A stretch of 64,000 bases of DNA, taken from positions 83,529 to 147,528 of the forward strand of contig WOUQ01000008.1 in assembly GCA_009772925.1 (NCBI GenBank), in the 5' to 3' direction. The position numbers and the translations under genes are program-made. Below are positions 48,360 through 56,400 of the stretch, in pieces (position 1 is the first letter of the stretch; each line of letters starts with the position of its first letter). The stretch comes from a bacterium (GTDB lineage: Bacteria > Pseudomonadota > Gammaproteobacteria > Burkholderiales > Thiobacillaceae). The notes beneath the pieces were generated by a model that worked only from the letters and a program-made list of their open reading frames with translations, had not been told where the DNA came from and ran no database searches.

Positions 48360-50822
48360 ATGAACGCCCCGGCCAGTGCCGCAGCCTTGCACAACAGCCA
48401 CCGAATTCAGCGCTGCCTGCGGGTCACCGGCATCGTCCAGGGCGTCGGCTTCCGCCCCTACGTCTGGCATCTCGCCCAGGCACTGAACCTCACCGGCTGG
48501 GTGCGCAACGATGCCGCCGGCGTGGAAGTGCTGGTGGAGGGCAACCCCGAGCAGATCGAAGTCTTCACCCGCCGCCTGCCCCAGGAAATCCCGCCCCTGG
48601 CCCAGGTGCGCGAGCTGACCTGGCGCGACGGCCCGGCCACGGGCGGGCACACCGATTTCACCATTACGGAAAGCGGGGCAGGGCAGGCCGCGACCCTGAT
48701 CGGTCCCGACACCGCCGTCTGCCCGGACTGCCTGGCGGAGCTGTTCGACCCGGCCGACCGGCGCTGGCGCTATGCTTTCATCAACTGCACCCACTGCGGC
48801 CCCCGCTACACCCTGACCCGCGGCCTGCCCTACGACCGGGCCCAGACCAGCATGGCGGCGTTTCCCTTGTGCCCGGACTGCGAGCGGGAATACCGCGACC
48901 CGGCCGACCGGCGATTTCATGCCGAGCCGACGGCGTGTCCGGTATGCGGGCCGAAGCTTGCCTTTCGCCCTCTCCCCCCGGGAGAGGGCGGGGGTGAGGG
49001 AACAACGCTTGAGGATGCGCAGATCTTGCTCCCTCACCCGGCCCTTTGGGCCACCCTCCCCCGGGGGGGGACGGAAGAAGATCCCATCGCCGACGCCCTC
49101 CACCGCCTGCAAGTCGGCCAGATCGTCGCCATCAAGGGCCTGGGCGGCTTCCACCTGGCCTGCGACGCCCGCAATGCCGAGACCGTCCAAGCCCTGCGCG
49201 AGCGCAAGAACCGGGAGGAGAAGCCCTTCGCGGTCATGGCGGCCAACCTGGCTTCCCTGGGCGAGTGGGTGGAGATGAGTCCCGCCGAAGCGGAATTGCT
49301 GCAATCTCCCGAGCGGCCCATCGTCCTCTTGCGCAAGAAGCCGGGGGCCGACGCGGCCTTGCCCGGCATCGCCCCGGGTCTCGCCTGGCTGGGCGCCATG
49401 CTGCCCTATACGCCGCTGCATTGGCTGATCTTCCATGAGGCGGCGGGACAGCCCGCCGGCACGGATTGGATGCAACAACCCCAGCACCTTGTGCTGGTGA
49501 TGACCAGCGCCAACCCTGGCGGCGAGCCCCTGGTGATCCGCAACGAAGAGGCGTTGGAACGCCTGGCCGGCATCGCCGACGCGGTGCTGATGCATGACCG
49601 GGATATCGTGGTCCGATGTGACGATTCGGTGGTGCGATGCCTGGCAGAAATCCCCCCTAACCCTACTTTTTCAAAGGCGGGAAGCTCGCACCCATCCACC
49701 CAATTCATCCGCCGCGCCCGCGGCTACACTCCCCGCGCCATCCGCCTGGCCCGCTCCGGACCGCCCGTGCTGGCTCTGGGCGGCTATCTCAAGAACACCC
49801 TCTGCGTCACCCGGGGCGACGAGACCTTCGTCTCCCAGCACATCGGCGGCCTGGACAACCCGGCCACCTGCACCATGCTCATGGAGGTGGCGAAGCACCT
49901 GCTGGACATCCTGAAGATCAAGCCCGAGGCCGTGGCCCACGACCTGCATCCGGATGTCTTCGCCAGCCGACACGCCCAGGAACTGGCGGAACAATGGGGT
50001 GTGCCCGCCGTAGCCGTGCAGCATCACCACGCCCATATCGCCGCCGTGGCGGCGGAACATGGCGTCACCGGCCCCCTCCTTGGCCTGGCCCTGGACGGGG
50101 TGGGCCTGGGCAGCGACGGCAGCGCCTGGGGGGGCGAACTGTTGCGGGTGGAAGGCGCCGGATTCACCCGCCTGGGCCATCTTTTCCCCCTGCCACTGCC
50201 CGGCGGCGACAAGGCGGCCAAGGAGCCCTGGCGCATGGCGGCGGCGGCTCTGTTCAGGCTGGGACGCACGCAAGAAATTTCCCGCCGTTTCCCCAACCAG
50301 CCCATGGCCCGGCAACTGCACGTGATGCTGGAGCATGACGTCCACTGCCCGCCCAGCACCAGCCTGGGCCGCTGGTTCGACGCCGCCGCCGGCCTGCTGG
50401 GGGCGCGGGAGGTGATGGCCTATGAGGGCCAGGCGGCCATGCTGCTGGAAGGATTGGCCGAGCGGGGCGGCGAGGTGGCGCCCTGGGCCGAGGGCTACGT
50501 CCTCGGCACGGACGGCCAACTGGACCTGCTGCCCCTGCTCGCCCGCCTGGCCGACGAAACCGACCCCGCCCACGGCGCCGCCCTGTTCCACGCCACTCTG
50601 GGCCAGGCCCTGGCCGACTGGACGGAACGGGCCGCGCGCCAAACCGGTCTCACCAGCGTCGCCCTGGGCGGCGGCTGCTTCCTGAACCACATGCTTTCCC
50701 GCAACCTGGGCCGACTGTTGACCGAACGCGGCCTCGCCGTGCTGGAGGCGCGCCAGGTGCCGCCCAATGACGGGGGCTTGAGCCTGGGCCAGGCTTGGGT
50801 TGCAATGCAGCATATTTCCTGA
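48360..50822 (+). CDS. hypF: Carbamoyltransferase HypF, with two in-frame repeat insertions
   Basis: An 820-residue protein that converts carbamoyl phosphate to the carbamoyl adenylate used for the CN ligands. Order: acylphosphatase domain (VTGIVQGVGFRPYVWHLA), zinc-finger pairs (CPDCLAELFDPADRRW, CTHCGPRYT, CPDCEREY, CPVCGPKL), a YrdC-like domain (QIVAIKGLGGFHLACDA), and the Kae1-like carbamoyltransferase domain (VAVQHHHAHIAAVAAEHG, LALGGGCFLNHML). Two segments depart from the family: one after CPVCGPKL (48966-49075) and one before RRARGYTPRA (about 49648-49705), both matching palindromic elements. All catalytic motifs are kept. Confidence 0.94.
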   Translation: MNAPASAAALHNSHRIQRCLRVTGIVQGVGFRPYVWHLAQALNLTGWVRNDAAGVEVLVEGNPEQIEVFTRRLPQEIPPLAQVRELTWRDGPATGGHTDFTITESGAGQAATLIGPDTAVCPDCLAELFDPADRRWRYAFINCTHCGPRYTLTRGLPYDRAQTSMAAFPLCPDCEREYRDPADRRFHAEPTACPVCGPKLAFRPLPPGEGGGEGTTLEDAQILLPHPALWATLPRGGTEEDPIADALHRLQVGQIVAIKGLGGFHLACDARNAETVQALRERKNREEKPFAVMAANLASLGEWVEMSPAEAELLQSPERPIVLLRKKPGADAALPGIAPGLAWLGAMLPYTPLHWLIFHEAAGQPAGTDWMQQPQHLVLVMTSANPGGEPLVIRNEEALERLAGIADAVLMHDRDIVVRCDDSVVRCLAEIPPNPTFSKAGSSHPSTQFIRRARGYTPRAIRLARSGPPVLALGGYLKNTLCVTRGDETFVSQHIGGLDNPATCTMLMEVAKHLLDILKIKPEAVAHDLHPDVFASRHAQELAEQWGVPAVAVQHHHAHIAAVAAEHGVTGPLLGLALDGVGLGSDGSAWGGELLRVEGAGFTRLGHLFPLPLPGGDKAAKEPWRMAAAALFRLGRTQEISRRFPNQPMARQLHVMLEHDVHCPPSTSLGRWFDAAAGLLGAREVMAYEGQAAMLLEGLAERGGEVAPWAEGYVLGTDGQLDLLPLLARLADETDPAHGAALFHATLGQALADWTERAARQTGLTSVALGGGCFLNHMLSRNLGRLLTERGLAVLEARQVPPNDGGLSLGQAWVAMQHIS
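48966..49075. repeat. In-frame palindromic insertion 1 within hypF
   Basis: CGCCCTCTCCC-CCC-GGGAGAGGGCG (48966-48990) is a perfect 11-base hairpin; GGGTGAGGG (48992-49000) pairs with CCCTCACCC (49031-49039); GGCCC-TTT-GGGCC follows, and the segment ends in a C/G run. It adds about 30 residues (LPPGEGGGEG and PHPALWATLPRGG) after the last zinc finger. The outer arms share CCCTCTCCC/GGGAGAGGG with the copA insertion. Confidence 0.75.
49650..49700. repeat. In-frame repeat insertion 2 within hypF
   Basis: The sequence AATCCCCCCTAACCCTACTT, then TTTCAAAGGCGGGAAG resembles a decayed C-run/TTTTTCAAA/G-run palindrome. It adds about 15 residues (IPPNPTFSKAGSSHPST) between the conserved DSVVR and RRARGY segments. 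Confidence 0.55.
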
Positions 50823-50832
50823 GGATTCCATC

Positions 50833-51069
50833 ATGTGCTTAGCCATCCCCGCCCGCGTAGTTGAAGTTGCCGAAAACGACCTGGCCATCGTCGACCTCGG
50901 CGGCGTGCGCAAGGACGTTTCCCTGGCCCTGGTGGAGGGTGTGGCGGTGGGCGACTACGTCATCGTCCACGTCGGCTATGCGTTGACCCGGCTGGATCCG
51001 GAGGAGGCGGAGAAGACCCTCGCCCTGATGGCGGAAGCCGGGCTCATGGAACAGGCCCTGGGCGCATGA
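50833..51069 (+). CDS. hypC: Hydrogenase assembly chaperone HypC
   Basis: A 78-residue OB-fold protein that holds the Fe(CN)2CO unit with HypD. It starts MCLAIPARVVEV, with essential Cys2, and has VGDYVIVHVGYALTRLDPEEAE as usual. ATG 50833 is chosen over an upstream in-frame ATG because the family requires Cys at position 2. hypD starts on an overlapping ATG (51066). Confidence 0.97.
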   Translation: MCLAIPARVVEVAENDLAIVDLGGVRKDVSLALVEGVAVGDYVIVHVGYALTRLDPEEAEKTLALMAEAGLMEQALGA

Positions 51070-52205
51070 AATACGTCGACGAGTATCGCGACGGCGAGGT
51101 CGCCCAGGGGCTGGCGAAAGCCATTGCCGCCGAGGTCCGCCCCGACCGCCGCTACAACTTCATGGAGTTCTGCGGCGGCCACACCCACGCCATCTCCCGT
51201 TACGGGGTACCTGACCTGCTGCCCGAGAACGTGCGCATGATCCACGGCCCCGGTTGCCCGGTGTGCGTGCTGCCCATCGGCCGCATCGATCTCGCCATCC
51301 AGCTGGCCCTGGAACGGGGCGTCATCGTCTGCACCTACGCCGACACGGTGCGGGTGCCTGCCTCGAACGGCCTGTCGCTGATGAAGGCGAAAGCGCGTGG
51401 CGGCGACATCCGCATGGTCTACGCGGTCACCGACGCCCTGAAGATCGCCCGCGACAATCCGGGCAGGGAAGTGGTGTTCTTCGCCATCGGCTTCGAGACC
51501 ACCACGCCGCCCACGGCGGTGGCCATCAAGCAGGCCCAGGCGGAAGGACTGAAGAACTTCAGCGTGCTGTGCTGCCACGTGCTGACGCCGTCCGCCATCA
51601 TGAACATCCTGGAATCGCCCGAGGTGCGGGAACTGGGCACCGTGCCCCTGGACGGCTTCATCGGCCCGGCCCACGTCTCCACGGTCATCGGCAGCCGGCC
51701 CTACGAGTTCTTCGCCGAGGAGTACCGCAAGCCGGTGGTCATCGCCGGCTTCGAGCCTCTGGACGTGATGCAGGCCATCCTCATGCTGGTGCGCCAGGTC
51801 AACGAGGGCCGCGCCGAGGTGGAGAACGAGTTCACCCGCGCCGTCACCCCGGAAGGCAACGAGAAGGCCCAGAACCTGGTGTCCGACGTGTTCGAGCTGC
51901 GCCGCAGCTTCGAATGGCGCGGCCTGGGCGAGGTGCCCTATTCCGCCCTGCGCATCCGCGAGAAGTACGCCGAATTCGATGCCGAGCGGCGCTACCAACT
52001 GGAATACCACCCAGTCCCCGACAACAAGGCCTGCGAATGCGGGGCGATTCTGCGCGGCGTGAAGAAGCCCACCGACTGCAAGATATTCGGCACGGTGTGC
52101 ACGCCGGAGAACCCGATGGGCAGCTGCATGGTGTCGTCGGAGGGGGCTTGCGCGGCGCATTACACCTACGGACGGCACAAGGACAGCGAGGAAGTTTCGC
52201 CATGA
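51066..52205 (+). CDS. hypD: Hydrogenase formation protein HypD
   Basis: A 379-residue iron-sulfur protein that, with HypC and HypE, assembles Fe(CN)2CO. FCGGHTHAISRYG (Cys36) and GPGCPVCVLP (Cys64, Cys67) supply the Fe and redox thiols; the C-terminal cysteines in ACECGAILRG, DCKIFGTVCTPENPMGSC bind the 4Fe-4S cluster. Overlaps hypC and hypE by 4 bases each. Confidence 0.97.
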   Translation: MKYVDEYRDGEVAQGLAKAIAAEVRPDRRYNFMEFCGGHTHAISRYGVPDLLPENVRMIHGPGCPVCVLPIGRIDLAIQLALERGVIVCTYADTVRVPASNGLSLMKAKARGGDIRMVYAVTDALKIARDNPGREVVFFAIGFETTTPPTAVAIKQAQAEGLKNFSVLCCHVLTPSAIMNILESPEVRELGTVPLDGFIGPAHVSTVIGSRPYEFFAEEYRKPVVIAGFEPLDVMQAILMLVRQVNEGRAEVENEFTRAVTPEGNEKAQNLVSDVFELRRSFEWRGLGEVPYSALRIREKYAEFDAERRYQLEYHPVPDNKACECGAILRGVKKPTDCKIFGTVCTPENPMGSCMVSSEGACAAHYTYGRHKDSEEVSP

Positions 52206-53254
52206 GCGGCCAAGTAAAGAAGGGCTACGCCCGCCCCCTGGACATCAAGCACGGCCGCGTGGACATGAGCCACGGCGGCGGCGGGCGGGCCATGGTGCAA
52301 CTGATCACCGACCTGTTCGCCAGGCACCTGTCCAACGAATACCTCGCCCAGGGCAACGACGGCACCTGCCTGCCATTGGGTGAAGGAAAGCTGGTGGTGT
52401 CCACTGACAGCCACGTGGTTTCGCCTATCTTCTTCCCCGGTGGCGACATCGGCTGCCTGTCGGTGCACGGCACGGTGAATGACGTGGCGGTGATGGGGGC
52501 GACGCCGCTCTACCTGACGGCCGGGTTCATCCTGGAGGAGGGCTTCCCCCTCGCCGATCTGGCCCGCATCGTCGAATCCATGGCCAGAGCCGCGAATGAA
52601 GCCGGCGTGAAGCTGGTGGCCGGCGATACCAAGGTGGTGGAGCAGGGCAAGGGCGACGGCGTGTTCATCACCACCACCGGCATCGGCTTCCTGCCCGACG
52701 GCATCCATCTCTCCGGCGACCTGGCCCGGCCCGGCGACCTGCTGCTGGTATCCGGCAGTGTCGGCGACCATGGTGTCGCCATCATGTCCAAGCGGGAGAA
52801 CCTGAGCTTCGACGCCCCCATCCTGTCCGACACGGCTGCCTTGAATGGATTGACTGCCGCCATGCTGGCCAGCGGCGCGGCAATCCGCGTCATGCGCGAT
52901 CCCACCCGGGGCGGCCTGGCCGCCACCATCAACGAAGTCGCGCACCAGTCCGGCGTCGGCATCCACCTGGAAGAAGCCGCCATTCCCGTAAAGCCGGAAG
53001 TGGAAGCCGCCTGCGAACTGCTGGGCCTGGACCCCGTCAACATCGCCAACGAAGGCAAGCTCATCGCCGTCTGCGCCGCCGAGGACGCCGACAAGCTCCT
53101 CGCCGCCATGCGCGCCCATCCCCAGGGCCGGGAAGCGGCGGTCATCGGCAAGGTGGTGGAGGACGCCAACGCCTTCGTGCAGATGAAGACCAAGTTCGGC
53201 GGGCGCAGGATGGTGGATTGGTTGTCGGGCGAGCAGTTGCCGAGGATTTGCTGA
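52202..53254 (+). CDS. hypE: Hydrogenase maturation protein HypE
   Basis: A 350-residue AIR-synthase-like ATPase that dehydrates the carbamoyl group on its C-terminal cysteine to thiocyanate. It begins with a region leading to DMSHGGGGRAMVQLI, has GDIGCLSVHGTVNDVAVMGA and DPTRGGLAATINE, and ends in PRIC, the diagnostic tail bearing the carrier Cys350. ATG 52202 overlaps the hypD stop. The GTG start of hypX follows directly on the stop. Confidence 0.97.
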   Translation: MSGQVKKGYARPLDIKHGRVDMSHGGGGRAMVQLITDLFARHLSNEYLAQGNDGTCLPLGEGKLVVSTDSHVVSPIFFPGGDIGCLSVHGTVNDVAVMGATPLYLTAGFILEEGFPLADLARIVESMARAANEAGVKLVAGDTKVVEQGKGDGVFITTTGIGFLPDGIHLSGDLARPGDLLLVSGSVGDHGVAIMSKRENLSFDAPILSDTAALNGLTAAMLASGAAIRVMRDPTRGGLAATINEVAHQSGVGIHLEEAAIPVKPEVEAACELLGLDPVNIANEGKLIAVCAAEDADKLLAAMRAHPQGREAAVIGKVVEDANAFVQMKTKFGGRRMVDWLSGEQLPRIC

Positions 53255-54955
53255 GTGCGCATCCTCTTCCTCACTCACGCCTTCAACAGCCTGAGCCAGC
53301 GGCTCTACGTCGAGCTCACGGCTCTGGGCCACGAGATCTCCATCGAGTTCGACATCAACGACAGCGTCACCACCGAGGCGGTGGACCTGTTCCGGCCCCA
53401 CCTGATCCTGGCCCCCTACCTGCGCCGGGCCATACCGGAAGCCATCTGGCGCGAGCATGTCTGCCTCGTCGTGCACCCTGGCATTGTCGGCGACCGGGGG
53501 CCCTCGGCCCTGGACTGGGCGATCCTGAAGGGCGAGGCGGAGTGGGGCGTCACCGTGCTGCAGGCGGAAGCGGAGATGGATGCGGGCCCGGTGTGGGCCA
53601 GTGAAGCCTTCTCTCTACGGGCGGCGAAGAAATCCAGCCTGTACCGCAACGAGGTCACCGAAGCGGCGGTGCTGGCGGTGAAGGCGGCCATCGGGCGACT
53701 GCCGGACTATCTTGCCGGAACCTGGCGGCCCCGGACGGTACCCCTGAAGCCCATGCACGCCCTCATGCAACAGGACGACCGCGCCATCGATTGGGAAAGG
53801 GACACCACCGCCATGGTGCTCGCCAAGTTCAACTGCGCCGACGGTTTCCCTGGCGTGCGCGACAACCTGTTCGGCCAGGCCTGCCAGGTCTACGACGGCC
53901 GGATGTTCCCGGCCCAAGGCCAGCCTGGCGAACTGCTGGGCCGGGCCGAGGAGGGCGTGGTGCGGGCGACCGCCGACGGTGCGGTGTGGATCGGCCATTG
54001 CAAGCTGGACGGAGGGATCAAGCTGCCGGCGGGCCTGGTGTTCCCGCAAGCGGCGGAACTCAGGGAACTGGACGGTCCTGTCCAGGACATCCGCTACGAG
54101 GAATCCGGCCCAGTCGGCTACCTCCACTTCGACTTCTACAACGGCGCCATGGGCACCGCCGCCTGCGAGCGCCTGCTGGCCGCCTACGAAGCCGCGAAAC
54201 AGCGCCCCACCAAGGTCATCGTCCTCATGGGCGGCACCGACTTCTTCAGCAACGGACTGGACCTCAACCGCATCGAGGCGGCGGACAGCCCGCCGGACGA
54301 ATCCTGGCGCAACATCAATGCCATGGACGACCTGTGCCGCGCCATCCTGACCACCGATTCCCACCTCACCGTCAGCGCCCTGCGCGGCAACGCCGGAGCC
54401 GGCGGCGCCTTCCTGGCCCTGGCGGCGGACCGGGTGTGGGCGCGGCGCGGTGTCATCCTCAACCCGCATTACAAGAACATGGGCAACCTGTACGGCTCCG
54501 AGTACTGGAGTTATCTGTTGCCGCGCCGGGTAGGCGCCGACAAGGCCGGCGACATCACGCGCAATCGGCTGCCACTGGGGGCGGATCAGGCCGTCACTTT
54601 GGGCTTCCTGGACGAGGACTTCGGCGACGATCCAGCCGCCTTCGAAGCTGAAGTGCGCCGCCGCGCCGAGGCCCTGGCCGCAGCCACCGACTTCGCCGAG
54701 CAGTTGCAGGCCAGGAACCGGCGCCGCGCCGAGGACGAGGCCGTAAAACCCCTGGATGCCTACCGGGCCGAAGAGCTGAAGCACATGCAGCGCAACTTCT
54801 ACGGCTTCGATCCCAGCTACCACGTGGCCCGCCACCACTTTGTGCGCAAGACCCCGCATTCCTGGACGCCCAGGCACCTGGCCATCCACCGCGAACTGGG
54901 CTGGAAGGTGCCGGAGGACTACGGGACTGACCTGGGCGCAGCGGTCCTTCGGTAG
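53255..54955 (+). CDS. hypX: HypX/HoxX, CO-ligand synthase for aerobic hydrogenase maturation
   Basis: A 566-residue two-domain protein. The N-terminal half resembles methionyl-tRNA formyltransferase (VHPGIVGDRGPSALDWAILK, CADGFPGVRDNLFG); the C-terminal half is enoyl-CoA hydratase-like (VLMGGTDFFSNGLDLNRIE, RGNAGAGGAFLALAADRVWA). Known HypX proteins take the formyl group of 10-formyl-tetrahydrofolate through formyl-CoA to release CO, the active-site ligand, under oxic conditions. Its presence implies that hydrogenase is made in air. GTG 53255 abuts the hypE stop with no gap. It ends 5 bases from the convergent nikO stop. Confidence 0.93.
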   Translation: MRILFLTHAFNSLSQRLYVELTALGHEISIEFDINDSVTTEAVDLFRPHLILAPYLRRAIPEAIWREHVCLVVHPGIVGDRGPSALDWAILKGEAEWGVTVLQAEAEMDAGPVWASEAFSLRAAKKSSLYRNEVTEAAVLAVKAAIGRLPDYLAGTWRPRTVPLKPMHALMQQDDRAIDWERDTTAMVLAKFNCADGFPGVRDNLFGQACQVYDGRMFPAQGQPGELLGRAEEGVVRATADGAVWIGHCKLDGGIKLPAGLVFPQAAELRELDGPVQDIRYEESGPVGYLHFDFYNGAMGTAACERLLAAYEAAKQRPTKVIVLMGGTDFFSNGLDLNRIEAADSPPDESWRNINAMDDLCRAILTTDSHLTVSALRGNAGAGGAFLALAADRVWARRGVILNPHYKNMGNLYGSEYWSYLLPRRVGADKAGDITRNRLPLGADQAVTLGFLDEDFGDDPAAFEAEVRRRAEALAAATDFAEQLQARNRRRAEDEAVKPLDAYRAEELKHMQRNFYGFDPSYHVARHHFVRKTPHSWTPRHLAIHRELGWKVPEDYGTDLGAAVLR

Positions 54956-54960
54956 GGCGC

Positions 54961-55809
54961 TTACTGCCAGTCGTGCACGTGGCTGTGGCGGTGCTCGACG
55001 CCGCCGTGACGGTGACGGTGGGTATGCACCAGGTTGGCGGCGGCGAGCAGCCGCATGTCGCCCAGCAGCCCCTGGATTTCGCCGTCGTAGATCAGGCGGT
55101 GGTCTTCACCCAGCACCAGTGCGCGGCTACCCAGTTCCGGCGCCAGACTCAGGTTGTGGGTGGTGATCAGGATGGTCACGCCCAGGCCGGAGAGGAAATC
55201 CACCAGCCAGCCGGTGGAGCGGGGATCCAGGGCGGCGGTGGGTTCGTCCAGCAGCAGCACCTTGGGCTCCAGGGCGAGGAGGGCGGCCAGGCAGACCTTC
55301 TGTTTCTCGCCGCCGGACAGGGAGAAAGGCGGGCGTTGCAGATGGGCGGCGACCCCCACCTGTTCCGCCCAGTGCCGCACCCGTCCCTCCACGTCGGCCA
55401 GCCCCAGTTGGCGCGGGCCGAAGGCGATCTCGTCGAACACCGTGGGGTTGAACAGCATGGCGTCCGGATTCTGGAAGAGCAGGGCGACTTCGCCACGGAA
55501 ACGGCGATGCAGCTCCGCCTCTTTCAGGCTGGCCGGGGTGATGGTCTCCCCGTCATACGTGTAGCGGCCGGCGCTGGGGATGATGAGGCCGTCGAGGATC
55601 TTCAGCAGGGTGGATTTGCCGCTGCCGTTGCAGCCCAGCAGGACGACCTTTTCACCTGGGTGAATCTGGAAGCCGATGTCTGTCAGGATTTCCTTGCTGC
55701 CGAAGCGGTGGGAGATGCCGGTGGCTTCGATCAGCGCTTTTCCCCCTATTGCAAAGGGGGGAGTGGTTGTGTCGGCGCCCTTCACCACCCGGTAGCGCAA
55801 CTCAGTCAT
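54961..55809 (-). CDS. nikO: Nickel (cobalt) ECF transporter ATP-binding subunit
   Basis: A 282-residue ABC ATPase of the CbiO/NikO type: Walker A GCNGSGKSTLL, signature LSGGEKQKVCLAALLALE, Walker B VLLLDEPTAALDP, and switch His in ITTHNL. The C-terminus is histidine-rich (HTHRHRHGGVEHRHSHVHDW), likely binding nickel. ATG 55809 overlaps the nikQ stop. A small palindrome encodes TTPPFAIGG near the N-terminus (before IEATGISHRF), an in-frame insertion. It converges with hypX. Confidence 0.88.
   Translation of the reverse strand: MTELRYRVVKGADTTTPPFAIGGKALIEATGISHRFGSKEILTDIGFQIHPGEKVVLLGCNGSGKSTLLKILDGLIIPSAGRYTYDGETITPASLKEAELHRRFRGEVALLFQNPDAMLFNPTVFDEIAFGPRQLGLADVEGRVRHWAEQVGVAAHLQRPPFSLSGGEKQKVCLAALLALEPKVLLLDEPTAALDPRSTGWLVDFLSGLGVTILITTHNLSLAPELGSRALVLGEDHRLIYDGEIQGLLGDMRLLAAANLVHTHRHRHGGVEHRHSHVHDWQ
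55742..55760. repeat. Short in-frame palindrome within nikO
   Basis: CCCCCT (55742-55747) and AGGGGG (55755-55760) flank ATTGCAA; with the flanking bases it resembles the C-run/CAAA/G-run elements found in hypF insertion 2. It codes for about nine residues (TPPFAIGGK) in front of the ABC domain. Confidence 0.5.
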
Positions 55810-56356
55810 GGAAGAACCCCCGCGAGCGCAGGGCCTGGGCGGATTGCGTGGCTGCATGCAGCGACTTCTCCAGGAACCAGGAGGCCGCCGCGGCGCTGGC
55901 CCGATAGCGGTCCATCAGGCGCGGTCGCCGCAGGGAACGGCTGGCCAGGGCCAAACGGAAGTCTTCGTGGGCGCGGCGGAAGGTGAGGGCCTGGCTGTAG
56001 GCAAGGCCCAGCACGTAGGTGAGTCCTTTCGAGAAATCGAGCGCGCGGAACAGGTTGGCGCGGGCGATGAACAGGAAGGTCAGGCTGGTGAGCAGCAGCA
56101 CGCGCAGGTTGAGACGTGCCAGGGTGAGCCAGGGCGAGAGCTCCTGCCACCAGGCCATCAGCGCGTAGCCCAGGCTGATGAGGGTGTTGAAGGCGAGGAT
56201 GGCGAGCAAGGCCCGCCGCAGCAGGCGCCAGGCGTCGCGTCCGGCCAGCAGCAGGACGAGGACGAGGCCGGCGCCCAGCCAGACGGGATCGTGCACCAGG
56301 GTCGCGGCGAGGATGCCGGCCAGATAAAGGTACAGGAGGAGACGGTCGCGGTTCAT
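55802..56356 (-). CDS. nikQ: Nickel (cobalt) ECF transporter transmembrane subunit (CbiQ/NikQ)
   Basis: A 184-residue membrane protein of the ECF T-component type with four to five helices (LYLYLAGILAATLVHDPVW, GAGLVLVLLLAG) and a coupling-helix region with Ala-Arg motifs (LTFRRAHEDFRLALASR, ASAAAASWFLEKSL). It is short compared with typical CbiQ (about 230-260), but both ends look complete. Weak similarity makes the name rest partly on context between nikM and nikO. Confidence 0.8.
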   Translation of the reverse strand: MNRDRLLLYLYLAGILAATLVHDPVWLGAGLVLVLLLAGRDAWRLLRRALLAILAFNTLISLGYALMAWWQELSPWLTLARLNLRVLLLTSLTFLFIARANLFRALDFSKGLTYVLGLAYSQALTFRRAHEDFRLALASRSLRRPRLMDRYRASAAAASWFLEKSLHAATQSAQALRSRGFFHD

Positions 56357-56400
56357 CGTCTGATTGTTGCTGACTTGGTTCGTTGTCCCAGTCCGTGAGT

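Noticed and set aside
48966..49705. Frameshift or assembly errors in hypF
   Set aside because: The reading frame stays open through both odd segments, and conserved motifs resume in the same frame after each.
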